64,000 nucleotides of DNA from an uncultured Sphingomonas sp. (GTDB lineage: Bacteria; Pseudomonadota; Alphaproteobacteria; Sphingomonadales; Sphingomonadaceae), in the NCBI GenBank assembly GCA_934555855.1, contig CAKTFL010000002.1:8847-72846 (forward strand), written 5' to 3'. Shown piece by piece: positions 1 to 7,837 of the stretch. Made by a program: the position numbers and the translations under genes. How positions within the stretch are numbered: position 1 is the stretch's first letter; each line of letters opens with the position of its first letter. The notes under the pieces were generated by a model, which did no database searches, was not told the DNA's origin, and saw only the letters and a list, made by a program, of their open reading frames with translations.

Positions 1-573
1 ACGCCGCACGAAATCCTGGCATTCACCGAGCGCGGCACCGGCAAGGCTTCCTACGATCGGCTCAAGGCCGGTCTCGATCGCCTCCAGTCGACGACGATCG
101 CCACATCGATCCGACAGACCAACCAGCGCCGCCGTCATCGCTTCTCCTGGATCAACGAATGGAAAGAGCGGCTCGACGACAAGGGGCGCCCGCTCGGCAT
201 CGAGATGATCGTGCCCGACTGGTTCTATGCCGGCGTCGTCGATCAGGCGCTCGTGCTGACCATCGACCGGCAATATTTCTCGCTGACCGGCGGGCTGGAG
301 CGGTGGCTCTACCGCATCGTCCGCAAGCATGGCGGCAAGCAGTCCGGCGGCTGGTCCTTCGACGTCTCGCACCTCCATCTGAAATCGGGCGTGTTGTCCC
401 CGCTCAAGCAGTTCGCGTTCGATCTTCGCGCCATCGTCGCGAAGCAGCGGCTGCCCGGTTACACGCTGGCGCTCGAGACGACCTACGGTCGCGAGCGCCT
501 CAGCTTCATCCCCATCCCCGTCGACCCGCTCGAAGCCGCCTGGCGCCGCTTCGGCTTGCCTGTGGATAACTGA
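1..573 (+). CDS. repA: Replication initiator protein A (RepA, RPA family), 5' truncated by window
   Basis: The frame is open from base 1 and stops with TGA at 571-573, giving the last 190 residues of the protein. It resembles the RPA-type replication initiators of alphaproteobacterial plasmids and ICEs: a basic segment with an RRRHRFSW core, then a DWFYAGV stretch and a LTGGLERWLYRIVRKHGG helix typical of the family. The protein would bind iterons and start replication of the excised circle. Direct repeats lie just downstream at 583-646, and parA follows, as expected for a rep-par cassette. The true start lies left of the window. Confidence 0.85.
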   Translation, partial: TPHEILAFTERGTGKASYDRLKAGLDRLQSTTIATSIRQTNQRRRHRFSWINEWKERLDDKGRPLGIEMIVPDWFYAGVVDQALVLTIDRQYFSLTGGLERWLYRIVRKHGGKQSGGWSFDVSHLHLKSGVLSPLKQFAFDLRAIVAKQRLPGYTLALETTYGRERLSFIPIPVDPLEAAWRRFGLPVDN

Positions 574-582
574 TGCCCACGC

Positions 583-646
583 TCGGACTATCGTTGACCG
601 CCGGATTCGGACGATCGTTGACCCGGGATTCGGACTATCGAAAACC
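583..646 (+). repeat. Three iteron-like direct repeats between repA and parA
   Basis: Three copies of a 17-bp unit begin at 583, 607 and 630: TCGGACTATCGTTGACC, TCGGACGATCGTTGACC and TCGGACTATCGAAAACC. The first two differ at one base and the third has AAA in place of TTG. The 23-24 bp spacing is slightly more than two helical turns, which fits binding of an initiator on one DNA face. They begin ten bases after the repA stop codon. The role as RepA binding sites is inferred. Confidence 0.6.
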
Positions 647-708
647 CGGATCGCTCATAGGCCGTTCAAATCAGAGCGGAATTCTGCCTGACTCTAACTG
701 TGCTAACA

Positions 709-727
709 AAGAGTCCTTCGGACTCTT
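709..727 (+). promoter_or_regulatory. Perfect 8-bp inverted repeat upstream of parA (operator, parS-like site or attenuator)
   Basis: AAGAGTCC and GGACTCTT are separated by TTC, and the hairpin is itself flanked by direct GCTAAC copies at 702-707 and 728-733. It lies 33 bp before the parA start. There is no T-tract, so an intrinsic terminator is less likely than a protein-binding site for the ParA/ribbon-helix-helix pair. Function is inferred from position only. Confidence 0.45.
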
Positions 728-760
728 GCTAACGCCCGCCGCGATTGTGGACGGACGACC

Positions 761-1399
761 ATGATCGTCGCCCTCCTCAACCAGAAGGGCGGCGTCGGCA
801 AGACGACGCTCGCGCTCCATCTGGCGGGCGAATGGGCGCGGCAGGGACGCAAGACGCTGCTGATCGACGCCGACCCGCAAGGCTCGGCGCTCGACTGGTC
901 GCAGGTCCGCTCGCAGGAAGGCCTGCCACGCCTCTTCGGCGTGGTAGGCCTCGCTCGCGACACGCTCCACCGCGAGGCGCCCGAGCTGGCGCAGGACGCC
1001 AGCATGGTCGTGATCGATGGGCCGCCCCGCGTCGCCGGCCTCATGCGCTCAGCCTTGCTTGCCGCCGACGTGGTCGTCATCCCGGTTCAGCCTTCTCCGC
1101 TCGATGGCTGGGCATCGGCGGAAATGCTGTCGCTGTTGGGCGAGGCTCGACTGTTCCGGCCAGGCCTCGCAGCGCGCTTCGTGCTCAACCGCTGCACGCC
1201 TCGCACTGTCATCGCGCGGGACACCGGCGCTGCGTTGGACGCGCATGATCCACCGCTCCTCGCCACGCGCGTCGGGCAGCGTGTCGTGTTCGCCGGCGCG
1301 GCTCGCACCGGGTGCCTGGCGTTCGAATGCACGCCCGAAGGTCCGGCGGCGAGCGAGATTGCCGCACTGGCCGCAGAGATCGATGAGGTGTTGCGATGA
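761..1399 (+). CDS. parA: ParA-family partition ATPase
   Basis: This 212-residue cytoplasmic ATPase carries the deviant Walker A motif KGGVGKTT at residues 10-17, a DADPQGS motif near residue 37 and a VVIDGPPR segment near residue 87, which define the short ParA/MinD-like partition ATPases. The length matches single-domain ParA proteins without an N-terminal HTH, so autoregulation would be done by the small partner encoded next. The start ATG is 33 bp after a perfect hairpin. The gene overlaps the next one by four bases (ATGA), indicating translational coupling. It should stabilise the excised, replicating form of the ICE. Confidence 0.92.
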   Translation: MIVALLNQKGGVGKTTLALHLAGEWARQGRKTLLIDADPQGSALDWSQVRSQEGLPRLFGVVGLARDTLHREAPELAQDASMVVIDGPPRVAGLMRSALLAADVVVIPVQPSPLDGWASAEMLSLLGEARLFRPGLAARFVLNRCTPRTVIARDTGAALDAHDPPLLATRVGQRVVFAGAARTGCLAFECTPEGPAASEIAALAAEIDEVLR

Positions 1400-1644
1400 G
1401 CCCGCTAGATGCCCGGCGCGGGTTCGCCGCCCGTCCCGGGAATGCCGACCGCTGGGTGAAGGCGCCCGAGAGCGAACGGCGTCCGTCGGCCGACCAATTC
1501 AGCGCGCGCCTGACCATCGACGTCACGCCGGAGCTCCGCCGGCGTCTCAAGTTCGCGGCGCTCCAGCGCGGTGAAACGGTCGCTGACATGCTGAGAGCGC
1601 TCTTCGAGCGCGAGTTCCCCGCAGCCAATGAGGATGCCTCATGA
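1396..1644 (+). CDS. Small ribbon-helix-helix-like partner of ParA (ParB/ParG-like)
   Basis: The 82-residue protein has a basic, flexible N-terminal half and a C-terminal segment beginning [20 protein letters not shown], which reads as a ribbon-helix-helix fold: a short beta strand followed by two helices, ending [12 protein letters not shown]. In small ParA systems such a protein binds the centromere and stimulates the ATPase. It is coupled to parA by a 4-bp overlap and overlaps the DUF2840 gene by 4 bp. The fold call comes from pattern, not from a profile search; the partition role is inferred from its place. Confidence 0.7.
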   Translation: MSPLDARRGFAARPGNADRWVKAPESERRPSADQFSARLTIDVTPELRRRLKFAALQRGETVADMLRALFEREFPAANEDAS

Positions 1645-2129
1645 GCGAATCCGCCCGCCTGCCGGCCGGCACGACCCATGTCGAGCTGCTCTGGCAAGAA
1701 GGTCAGATCGAACGCTGGCTACGCTTCGGGCACGAGGCGGGCGAGCGAATCGTCGATCGCCGCCGCCGCCGCGTCGCTTTCAGGCCTGGCGCGGTATTCG
1801 GCTTCGTGCGCTGGGCTGCGAACGACTATGGAACGGCGCTGTCGCGCATCGACATTCTGCAAGCCGTCGCCCCGGGCCAGGCCTACGCGACGGTGCCCTT
1901 CGTCGACCCTGGAGCGGAAATTCTGCTGCACCTCCACGGCTGGCCAAAGGTCCAGCGCGTGCTGCTGGCGATAGACGCCGTCGAGGCGGCCGGGATAGAT
2001 CCGGCCGACGCCGCGCCAGACTATTGGCGTCACGTCCACGCTCGCCTTCTCGTCGGCGAAGCGCCGCGCGCCTACGTGCTCGCGCGTCACCGCGCCTGGA
2101 TGCTTCGCCGCGCCGTGGTGACGGCATGA
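1641..2129 (+). CDS. DUF2840 domain protein of conjugative elements
   Basis: The 162-residue protein fits the DUF2840 family, which is found almost only between parA and traF in alphaproteobacterial ICEs. Recognisable segments are HVELLWQEGQIERWLRFG at the N-terminus, FGFVRWAANDYGT near residue 55, and PDYWRHVHARLL followed by an RHRAWMLRR tail. No catalytic motif or signal peptide is seen, so it is probably cytoplasmic. Its biochemical role is unknown. It overlaps both neighbours by four bases, so it belongs to the same transcription unit as parA and traF. Confidence 0.85.
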   Translation: MSESARLPAGTTHVELLWQEGQIERWLRFGHEAGERIVDRRRRRVAFRPGAVFGFVRWAANDYGTALSRIDILQAVAPGQAYATVPFVDPGAEILLHLHGWPKVQRVLLAIDAVEAAGIDPADAAPDYWRHVHARLLVGEAPRAYVLARHRAWMLRRAVVTA

Positions 2130-2659
2130 CCCGCCGCAGAGTCTTCCAATTGGGCGTCGCCGGCGTCGGGCTCATCGCGATCACATCGATGATCGACCCG
2201 CTGCCGAGATTGATGTGGAATGCCACGGCCAGCGTGCCCACCGGCCTCTATGCCCTGCATCCGGGCGGTCCGCGACAGCCGGGTGAACTGGTCGCCGTCT
2301 CGCCGCCCGAACCGCTCGCCAGCTATCTCGCTGCAGGCGGCTATCTGCCAAGAGGCGTGCCGCTTCTGAAGCACGTCGCGGCGCTGCCGGGACAGCGCGT
2401 CTGTCGAGCGGGTGGCGCGATTTTGATCGACGGCAGACTGGCTGGACAGGCCCGCCAACGCGACCGACGCGGCCGTCTGCTCCCGGTCTGGACAGGATGC
2501 CGGACGCTCGCTGCGGGCGAGCTTTTCCTCATGAACAGGGCCGCGCCCGACAGCCTCGACGGGCGCTATTTCGGGCCGCTTCCCGCTTCTTCCGTTCTCG
2601 GCCGAGCCACCCCGCTCTGGACCGACCCACCGCGCGAACTTGGCGCTGCTGACGGCTGA
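2126..2659 (+). CDS. traF: TraF-like S26 family signal peptidase for conjugative pilin maturation
   Basis: The 177-residue protein resembles RP4 TraF, the S26 peptidase that processes and cyclises the TrbC pilin at the inner membrane. It begins with a membrane segment (VFQLGVAGVGLIAITSMI). The S26 box follows around residue 35 in ATASVPTGLY, with Ser as the expected nucleophile, and the general base Lys lies in LLKHVAALPGQ near residue 80. The C-terminal YFGPLPASSVLGRATPLW segment is also typical. The chosen ATG overlaps the DUF2840 stop codon (ATGA); further upstream the same frame is only an out-of-frame reading of DUF2840. Its substrate, trbC, is about 23 kb away in the second backbone block. 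Confidence 0.88.
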   Translation: MTRRRVFQLGVAGVGLIAITSMIDPLPRLMWNATASVPTGLYALHPGGPRQPGELVAVSPPEPLASYLAAGGYLPRGVPLLKHVAALPGQRVCRAGGAILIDGRLAGQARQRDRRGRLLPVWTGCRTLAAGELFLMNRAAPDSLDGRYFGPLPASSVLGRATPLWTDPPRELGAADG

Positions 2660-2697
2660 GGCCGCAGCAAGAATTCCCCACCATACAGGAGAGCAAC

Positions 2698-3054
2698 ATG
2701 CAGATCGGAGAACTGAACCGCACTCGCGATGGTTACGCCGGGCGCATCAAGACCATCACGCTGGACTTCGCCATCCGGCTTGTCCCGGCCGATCCGAGCG
2801 ACACCGAGGGTGCGCCGAACTACCGGGTTCACCTGGGCGAAGATGGCGACGGACCCGAGATCGGAGCCGGCTGGAATCGCACCGGCGAACGCGCGGGCGC
2901 CTATGTCGCCGTGCAGCTCGACGACCCGGCCTTCGTGCAGCCGCTTCGCGCCAACCTGTTCAGGTCGGGCGCGGATGACCCGGCGAACCATCTGATCTGG
3001 AACCGCCCGAGCCGGCGCGAAAGCGCGACCGGCCGGGCCGACGATCGGAGCTGA
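2698..3054 (+). CDS. DUF736 domain protein
   Basis: This 118-residue cytoplasmic protein matches the DUF736 family of ICE- and plasmid-borne proteins: it starts IGELNRTRDGYAGRIKTITL, has a central PNYRVHLGEDGDGPEIGAGW and ends in LDDPAFVQPLRANLF. DUF736 proteins are usually encoded between traF and a transglycosylase or relaxase, as here, but their function is not established. A strong ribosome site (AGGAGAG) sits eight bases before the ATG. The last 20 residues are rich in Arg/Ser/Asp and look disordered. Confidence 0.88.
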   Translation: MQIGELNRTRDGYAGRIKTITLDFAIRLVPADPSDTEGAPNYRVHLGEDGDGPEIGAGWNRTGERAGAYVAVQLDDPAFVQPLRANLFRSGADDPANHLIWNRPSRRESATGRADDRS

Positions 3055-3056
3055 CG

Positions 3057-3785
3057 GTGCGTCGTGCAACACGTCCGATGTGCCGCGCCGCCGCCGTCGC
3101 ACTCACGACGGTGCTGGCAGCGGGCTCGTTCGGGCTCATGTCGCCGGCGAGCGCTCAGACGACGATCGCGCCGCCCCAGAGCGTGCCGTCGATCGACGCC
3201 TATGTCGCCGAGGCAGCGCGGCGCTTCGGCATTCCCGAGGCATGGATACGCGCGGTGATGGGCGTCGAAAGCGCCGGCGATACGAAGGCGACATCGATCA
3301 AGGGCGCGATGGGATTGATGCAGATCATGCCCGCGACTTACGTTGACCTGCGGTCGCGGTACGGTCTCGGTCCGAACGCCTATGATCCGCGCGACAACAT
3401 CCTGGCAGGCGCCGCGTACCTGCGTGAGATGTACGATCGCTATGGCTCTCCCGGTTTCCTCGCCGCATACAATGCGGGGCCCGGTCGCTACGAGGATTAC
3501 CTCGCCGGCCGCATGCTTCCAGCGGAGACACGCGGCTATCTCGCGCGCCTCGCGCCGCACGTCGACGGTGGCGCAGCGGTGCAGCCGTCCGCGCTACCGG
3601 ACCCGCTTGCATGGACGCGCGCGAGCCTGTTTGCTCGCAACTGGGCGGCTGCCGAACGTGCGGTGGAGCCGGCTATTCCGCAACAGCCGCCGGCCGTTTC
3701 GGCGCCCATCGAGACAACGGCCGATGCGCCAATCACTCGCCCGCTCGCCAGCCTGTTCGTCCCTCTTTCAGGCCGCCATCCATGA
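3057..3785 (+). CDS. Periplasmic lytic transglycosylase (VirB1/Slt-like, family 1 fold)
   Basis: The 242-residue protein has an N-terminal signal peptide ending near ASAQ (residue 34) and one Slt-type domain. Family motifs are in order: the catalytic Glu in GVESAGD (E71), GAMGLMQIMPAT around residue 83, and AAYNAGPGRY around residue 140. It would cut peptidoglycan locally so that the Trb channel can cross the cell wall, like VirB1 or TrbN. Translation begins at a GTG two bases after the DUF736 stop. The C-terminal 60 residues are Pro/Ala-rich and lack a recognised domain. Confidence 0.9.
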   Translation: MRRATRPMCRAAAVALTTVLAAGSFGLMSPASAQTTIAPPQSVPSIDAYVAEAARRFGIPEAWIRAVMGVESAGDTKATSIKGAMGLMQIMPATYVDLRSRYGLGPNAYDPRDNILAGAAYLREMYDRYGSPGFLAAYNAGPGRYEDYLAGRMLPAETRGYLARLAPHVDGGAAVQPSALPDPLAWTRASLFARNWAAAERAVEPAIPQQPPAVSAPIETTADAPITRPLASLFVPLSGRHP

Positions 3786-4040
3786 TCGCAGGGCATTTCG
3801 TAGAAAGGCGAACCGCAGCGATCTGTGGGGTAGCTAGGTGCACATTTCGGGTTTTGGGGGCTCAAACAACCAGACGATGGCAAGATAAAAGCGCCGCCGT
3901 CGGATGGGGCGCATGTGGTTGGATCGTAACGGTAATTTGCGCCGGCATCGGCAGCACCAAGCCGTCGCTCGGCTCCGAAAACCGTGAGAAATCAACGCGC
4001 GCCGCGCCGTCACCGCCCGATTTCGGCGGAGGCAGGTCAC

Positions 4041-5792
4041 ATGGACAGCGATGATCACGAGTTCCGCGTTCGGCCGTCGCCGGCCCGGGACAGGGGGGCG
4101 GGAGCCGGACGGCAGGGCAAGAAGTTGGCTGCCCAGGTCAAGCGCGCGGCAATGCGAGCGGGCTACACCCGGACCGGCGGCGGCAGGCGGCCCGGAGGCG
4201 GCACCGGGCGGCATGGTCGGGGTCGGACGGCGGCCATCGCCGGCCGGCGTTCACCTGGCCAGCGCCGCGTCGTTACTATGGCCCGCGTAGTTCGGCATGG
4301 CGGCAGCAAGTTTCGCGCCGCGCCGCTGACCCGACACATCGCCTATCTGGAACGCGACGGCGTAAGTCGCGACGGACGTAACGCTGCGATGTTCGACCAG
4401 TCGTCAGATACCGCCAACCGTGACGCCTTCGCCGAGCGCTGCGATGGAGACCGGCACCACTTCCGCTTCATCATCTCGCCCGAGGACGCGGGAGAGATGC
4501 AAGACCTTCGCGGCTTCACGCGGGAGCTGATGGGCGACATGGCCCGCGACCTCGGGACCAAGCTCGATTGGGTTGCGGTCGATCATTGGAATACGGACAA
4601 TCCGCACATCCACGTTCTGGTGCGTGGTCGTGCCGACGATGGCGCAGACCTCGTTATCGATCGGGGCTACATCAAGGAGGGCATGCGCCAGTGCGCGGAG
4701 GAGCGGGTGACGTTGGAGCTGGGCCCGCGCACCGAGCATGAGATCCACCGCGCGCTCGTGAAGGAGGTGACAGCCGACCGCTGGACGAGTCTCGACCGGC
4801 ACCTCCAGTCGCTTGCCGATGAAGGCGGCGGCATCGCCAACCTTCAGCCCGGCATCCCGATCGGCGACGACCGGCGCTCCCTGTTGCTGGGGCGCGTCGC
4901 GAGGCTGGAGCGGATGGGCCTTGCCGATCCGGCCGGGCCAGCCTCCTGGACGCTGAAGCCTGGGGTGAAGACGACGTTGCGTGATCTCGCGGTGCGCAAC
5001 GACATCATCAAGACGATGCACCGCACGCTCAGCGACGCGGGTCGGTCGCCAGACTCGTCGGGGTTCGCGATCCACGGCGAAGCCGCGACCGATCCCGTGA
5101 TCGGCAGGCTCGTAGCGCGGGGCCTCCACGACGAACTGGTGGGTTCGGCCTATGCAGTGATCGATGGCGTTGACGGCCGGACCCACCATCTCACCTTCTC
5201 CGACCTCGACATGACGGGCGATGCCCGCCCGGGCGCGATCGTGGAGCTTCGCTCGTGGGATGACGCGAAGGGCGCCCGGCGTCGGTCGCTCGCCGTGCGG
5301 TCCGACCTCTCGATCAAGGCTCAAGTGACGGCGCCAGGCGCGACATGGCTCGACCGCCAGAACCTCAGCCGCACGCCTGTCGCGACGGGCAACGGCTTTG
5401 GTCAGGAGGTTCGGGACGCCATGGCCGCCCGCGGCGACCATCTCGTTGTAGGCGGACTGGCGCGGCGCCAGGGACAGGCGGTCATCTTCCAGCGCGACCT
5501 ACTCGACACGCTGGCCAAGCGAGAGCTGACGGATGCAGCCGCAACAATCTCGGCGCGGACAGGTCTCGCGCATCGGCCATCGACGTCCGGCGAGCTCGTC
5601 TCAGGCACCTACCGCGAGCGCATCAACCTGTCATCGGGTCGCTTCGCATTGATCGACGACGGCTTGAGCTTCCAGCTCGTGCCATGGCGGCCGGCAATCG
5701 AACTGAGCCTCGGACGGCACGTCACCGGCACCTTGATCCCTAGCGGGACCGTCGACTGGACGATCGGCAGAACGCGAGGGCTCAGTATATAG
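4041..5792 (+). CDS. Relaxase / mobilization nuclease, DUF3363 type (VirD2/TraI-like)
   Basis: The 583-residue protein would nick oriT and pilot the single strand into the recipient. After a basic Arg/Gly-rich leader, the relaxase core has a Tyr in HIAYLERDGV (about residue 102, candidate nucleophile), HHFRFIISPED near 139, and the metal-binding HIH in DNPHIHVLVRGR (about 189-191), the three-motif layout of MOB-P relaxases. The long C-terminal half fits the DUF3363 region. I start at 4041 because GGAGG at 4028-4032 is well spaced; the frame is open further upstream. The 255 bp between the transglycosylase and this gene hold no gene and are a natural place for oriT, but no clear nic site was recognised. 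Confidence 0.88.
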   Translation: MDSDDHEFRVRPSPARDRGAGAGRQGKKLAAQVKRAAMRAGYTRTGGGRRPGGGTGRHGRGRTAAIAGRRSPGQRRVVTMARVVRHGGSKFRAAPLTRHIAYLERDGVSRDGRNAAMFDQSSDTANRDAFAERCDGDRHHFRFIISPEDAGEMQDLRGFTRELMGDMARDLGTKLDWVAVDHWNTDNPHIHVLVRGRADDGADLVIDRGYIKEGMRQCAEERVTLELGPRTEHEIHRALVKEVTADRWTSLDRHLQSLADEGGGIANLQPGIPIGDDRRSLLLGRVARLERMGLADPAGPASWTLKPGVKTTLRDLAVRNDIIKTMHRTLSDAGRSPDSSGFAIHGEAATDPVIGRLVARGLHDELVGSAYAVIDGVDGRTHHLTFSDLDMTGDARPGAIVELRSWDDAKGARRRSLAVRSDLSIKAQVTAPGATWLDRQNLSRTPVATGNGFGQEVRDAMAARGDHLVVGGLARRQGQAVIFQRDLLDTLAKRELTDAAATISARTGLAHRPSTSGELVSGTYRERINLSSGRFALIDDGLSFQLVPWRPAIELSLGRHVTGTLIPSGTVDWTIGRTRGLSI

Positions 5793-5799
5793 CGAGCCC

Positions 5800-5816
5800 G
5801 GGTCGGCTTCCGACCC
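5800..5816 (+). terminator. Hairpin directly after the relaxase gene
   Basis: GGGTCGG and CCGACCC pair perfectly around a CTT loop, seven bases after the relaxase stop. There is no downstream T-run, so it may act as an mRNA 3' stabiliser or a weak terminator. It marks the end of the left backbone operon. Confidence 0.45.
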
Positions 5817-5906
5817 AATGCCGGCCGTTGGGCAGATCGGCGCGGCATTCTGAAACCGGCCCTTCCGAGAGCCCGCAGCAGTCCCGTTTCTTCATATCCG
5901 ACAGGT

Positions 5907-5948
5907 CGTTTCGGGAAAACGCAATCGGGAACAGGTTCCGGGAAAACG
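5907..5948 (+). repeat. Short CGGGAA direct repeats downstream of the relaxase
   Basis: CGGGAAAACG occurs twice (5912-5921 and 5939-5948) with a shorter CGGGAAC copy between them at 5926-5932, a spacing of about 13 bp. The first copy also lies in an inverted repeat, CGTTT-N5-AAACG (5907-5921). The rest of 5817-6068 holds no recognisable gene. Such small repeats next to a relaxase gene can be part of oriT or a regulatory site; neither is shown here. Confidence 0.35.
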
Positions 5949-6068
5949 GCTCAATGCGGAGGCATCGGCAGAGAGATCCTGCCTTGGCTGTCCCCCTGAA
6001 CCTTCGTTTGCAGGAAGGCCGGGATGGGTAAACATCGCGAATTTGTCGACTTTCGCGGTATCTGCTTA

Positions 6069-6904
6069 GGGTCAGGACCCATTCATGTGAGAGGCTCGAT
6101 CTGGTTCAGGCTCCATAAGGAGACTGGCATGAGCGACCTGTTTTGGCTGACGGACGAGCAGATGGTGCGCCTGCGGCCGTTCTTTCCCTAAAGCCATGGC
6201 ACGCCTCGGGTCGATGACCACCGGGTGCTGAGCGGGATCGTGTTCGTCAACCGCAACGGGCTTCGTTGGCGGGATGCACCCAAGGATTACGGTCCGCACA
6301 AGATTCTGTACAACCGGTGGAAGCGCTGGGGCGAGGCGGGCGTGTTCACGCGGATGATGGAAGGGCTGGCTGCGGTGGATGCCGAACCCAGGACCGTGAT
6401 GATCAACGCGACTTACCTTAAGGCCGCACCGCACGGCCTCAAGCCTGCGGGTTAAAAAGGGGATCTCGGGCCTCTGATCGGAAGCACCAAGGGCGGCTTG
6501 AACACCAAGCTCCATGCCGTTGCCGACGCGAACGGCCGTCCGTTGAGCTTCTTCATGACCGCAGGCCAGGTCAGCGACTACACCGGTGCTGCCGCGCTGC
6601 TGGACGATCTGCCCAACGCGCAGTGGCTGCTCGGCGACCGCGGCTATGACGCCGACTGGTTCAGGGACGCTCTCCACGCGAAGGGCATCCAGCCTTGCAT
6701 CCCGAGCCGCAGGTCGCGTAACGAGCCGGTCAGATACGACAAGCGCCGCTACCGGCGTCGGAGCCGCATCAAGATCATGTTTGGTCGCCTGAAGGACTGG
6801 CGCCGGGTCGCCACCCGCTACGATCGCTGCCCAACCGCGTTCTTCTCCGCCATCGCACTCGCAGCCACCGTCATCTTATGGCTGTGATCAACGAGTCCTG
6901 ACCC
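6069..6904 (+). mobile_element. Degenerate IS5-family (IS427-like) insertion sequence
   Basis: The 836-bp element is bounded by perfect 10-bp inverted repeats GGGTCAGGAC (6069-6078) and GTCCTGACCC (6895-6904), with imperfect pairing continuing for several more bases, and is flanked by TA on both sides (6067-6068 and 6905-6906), consistent with a short TA target duplication. It encodes one transposase that is broken in several ways. The IS separates the left ICE backbone from the first cargo block. Confidence 0.85.
6129..6887 (+). pseudogene. IS5-family DDE transposase, inactivated
   Basis: The frame starts MSDLFWLTDEQM and ends FFSAIALAATVILWL, as full-length IS427-group transposases do, but it is broken. 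A TAA at 6189-6191 follows FFP at codon 20. A second in-frame TAA at 6453-6455 lies in a short stretch (about 6422-6465) that reads as the expected HRTASSLRVKK in another frame, so two compensating frameshifts flank it. The catalytic triad is also damaged: the first Asp of MIDAT is Asn (MINATYLKA), and the Glu expected before NMFG is Lys (RIKIMFGRLKDW). Only the middle Asp (LLGDRGYD) is intact. The copy cannot move on its own. Confidence 0.9.
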
Positions 6905-7704
6905 TAGTCACCTGCCTCAATGCTGGCGAAGTCCAGCGCCTCGAACGGGCGTCCCGCCTTCATGGCCTCGGCTGCGGCCGCCATGCCTCGCCGGGTGCTC
7001 TCGGTCGCGAAAACGCCTTCGTTAATGCTGGCCATTGCGACATCGGCACCGGCAACGCCGCCCACGCTCCAAGCGCGAAGCAGTGAACGAATGGCTGCAT
7101 AGGACTTCGACGGGCCTTGGACAATGTGCGCCGCAAGATTGGCCGTGACCCGCTCGAGTTCGGCCGCGGGCGCCAGGTGCGTCGCCAGGCCCATCTCCAG
7201 CGCCGCCGCGCCGGCGACCGGCTCGGCGAGCAGTGTGAGGCGAGTGGCGCGCGCGCGGCCGACCCTTTCGGCAACCCGCTGAACACCGCCCGCTAACGGA
7301 ACCGCTCCGACAGCCGCTTCGGGGAGCCAGAGGGTCGCCTGATCGGACACCACTAGGAAGTCGCAGGCGAGCGCGATCTCGAACCCGCCGCCCGATGCGG
7401 CGCCCGCTACCGACGCGATCGTCGGGATGCGCATCTCCTCAATGATGCGGATCGAGGCCATCACGTCCGCGACGAAGGCCTCGAGCCACTTCGACCCTGA
7501 TGCCATCAGTTCCGAGGGGTCGTTGGTCACCAGGAAGTTGCCGGTCTCCGAGGTGAGGACCAATGCGCGTGCAGTGCTCTCGTTTGCCGACCGAACCGCC
7601 GCGCGAAGGCTGTCCGGGAAGTCAGGGACCACCTCACCCGGCGCGGGATCAACGAGGATGATCTTGGCGACCGAGCCTTCCAGCCTGAAATCGAACGTGT
7701 TCAT
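6904..7704 (-). CDS. Enoyl-CoA hydratase/isomerase family protein
   Basis: The 266-residue protein has the crotonase fold: SGGGFEIALACDFLVVSD near residue 105 forms part of the acyl-CoA pocket and oxyanion hole, followed by AVGAVPLAGGVQRVAERVGRARA. It probably acts on an acyl-CoA thioester in the cytoplasm, but the exact reaction (hydratase, isomerase or hydrolase) cannot be told. The start at 7704 is preferred because GGAGGTG precedes it; an ATG 12 bp upstream is in frame. It is divergent from the double TetR gene. The stop codon (TAG, 6904-6906) spans the border of the neighbouring IS, whose last base provides the final G of the codon. Confidence 0.85.
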   Translation of the reverse strand: MNTFDFRLEGSVAKIILVDPAPGEVVPDFPDSLRAAVRSANESTARALVLTSETGNFLVTNDPSELMASGSKWLEAFVADVMASIRIIEEMRIPTIASVAGAASGGGFEIALACDFLVVSDQATLWLPEAAVGAVPLAGGVQRVAERVGRARATRLTLLAEPVAGAAALEMGLATHLAPAAELERVTANLAAHIVQGPSKSYAAIRSLLRAWSVGGVAGADVAMASINEGVFATESTRRGMAAAAEAMKAGRPFEALDFASIEAGD

Positions 7705-7734
7705 CGTCACCTCCATCGTTCGCGGGTCCGCCGA

Positions 7735-7777
7735 AGCTCAGCGATATACCGGCTGGTTCTGTAACAGCCGCTGAGCT
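7735..7777. promoter_or_regulatory. Nested inverted repeats in divergent promoter region (candidate TetR operator)
   Basis: The outer repeat is AGCTCAGCG (7735-7743) with CGCTGAGCT (7769-7777), a perfect 9-bp match. Inside it CGGCTG (7750-7755) pairs with CAGCCG (7765-7770). The site lies between the enoyl-CoA hydratase gene and the double TetR gene, where an autoregulated TetR repressor would bind. Binding is inferred. Confidence 0.5.
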
Positions 7778-7837
7778 ATCTACGTCACCAGCGCCGAACC
7801 TTATCTTAAAGCGCGTTACATAACAGGCAAGTGCTGA

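Noticed and set aside
709..727. Intrinsic terminator upstream of parA
   Set aside because: The hairpin is perfect but no T-run follows, and a regulatory or partition site fits the position better.
1628..2125. Upstream extension of the traF frame
   Set aside because: It overlaps the DUF2840 gene completely and gives Arg-rich, non-family sequence; the ATG at 2126 restores a normal TraF length.
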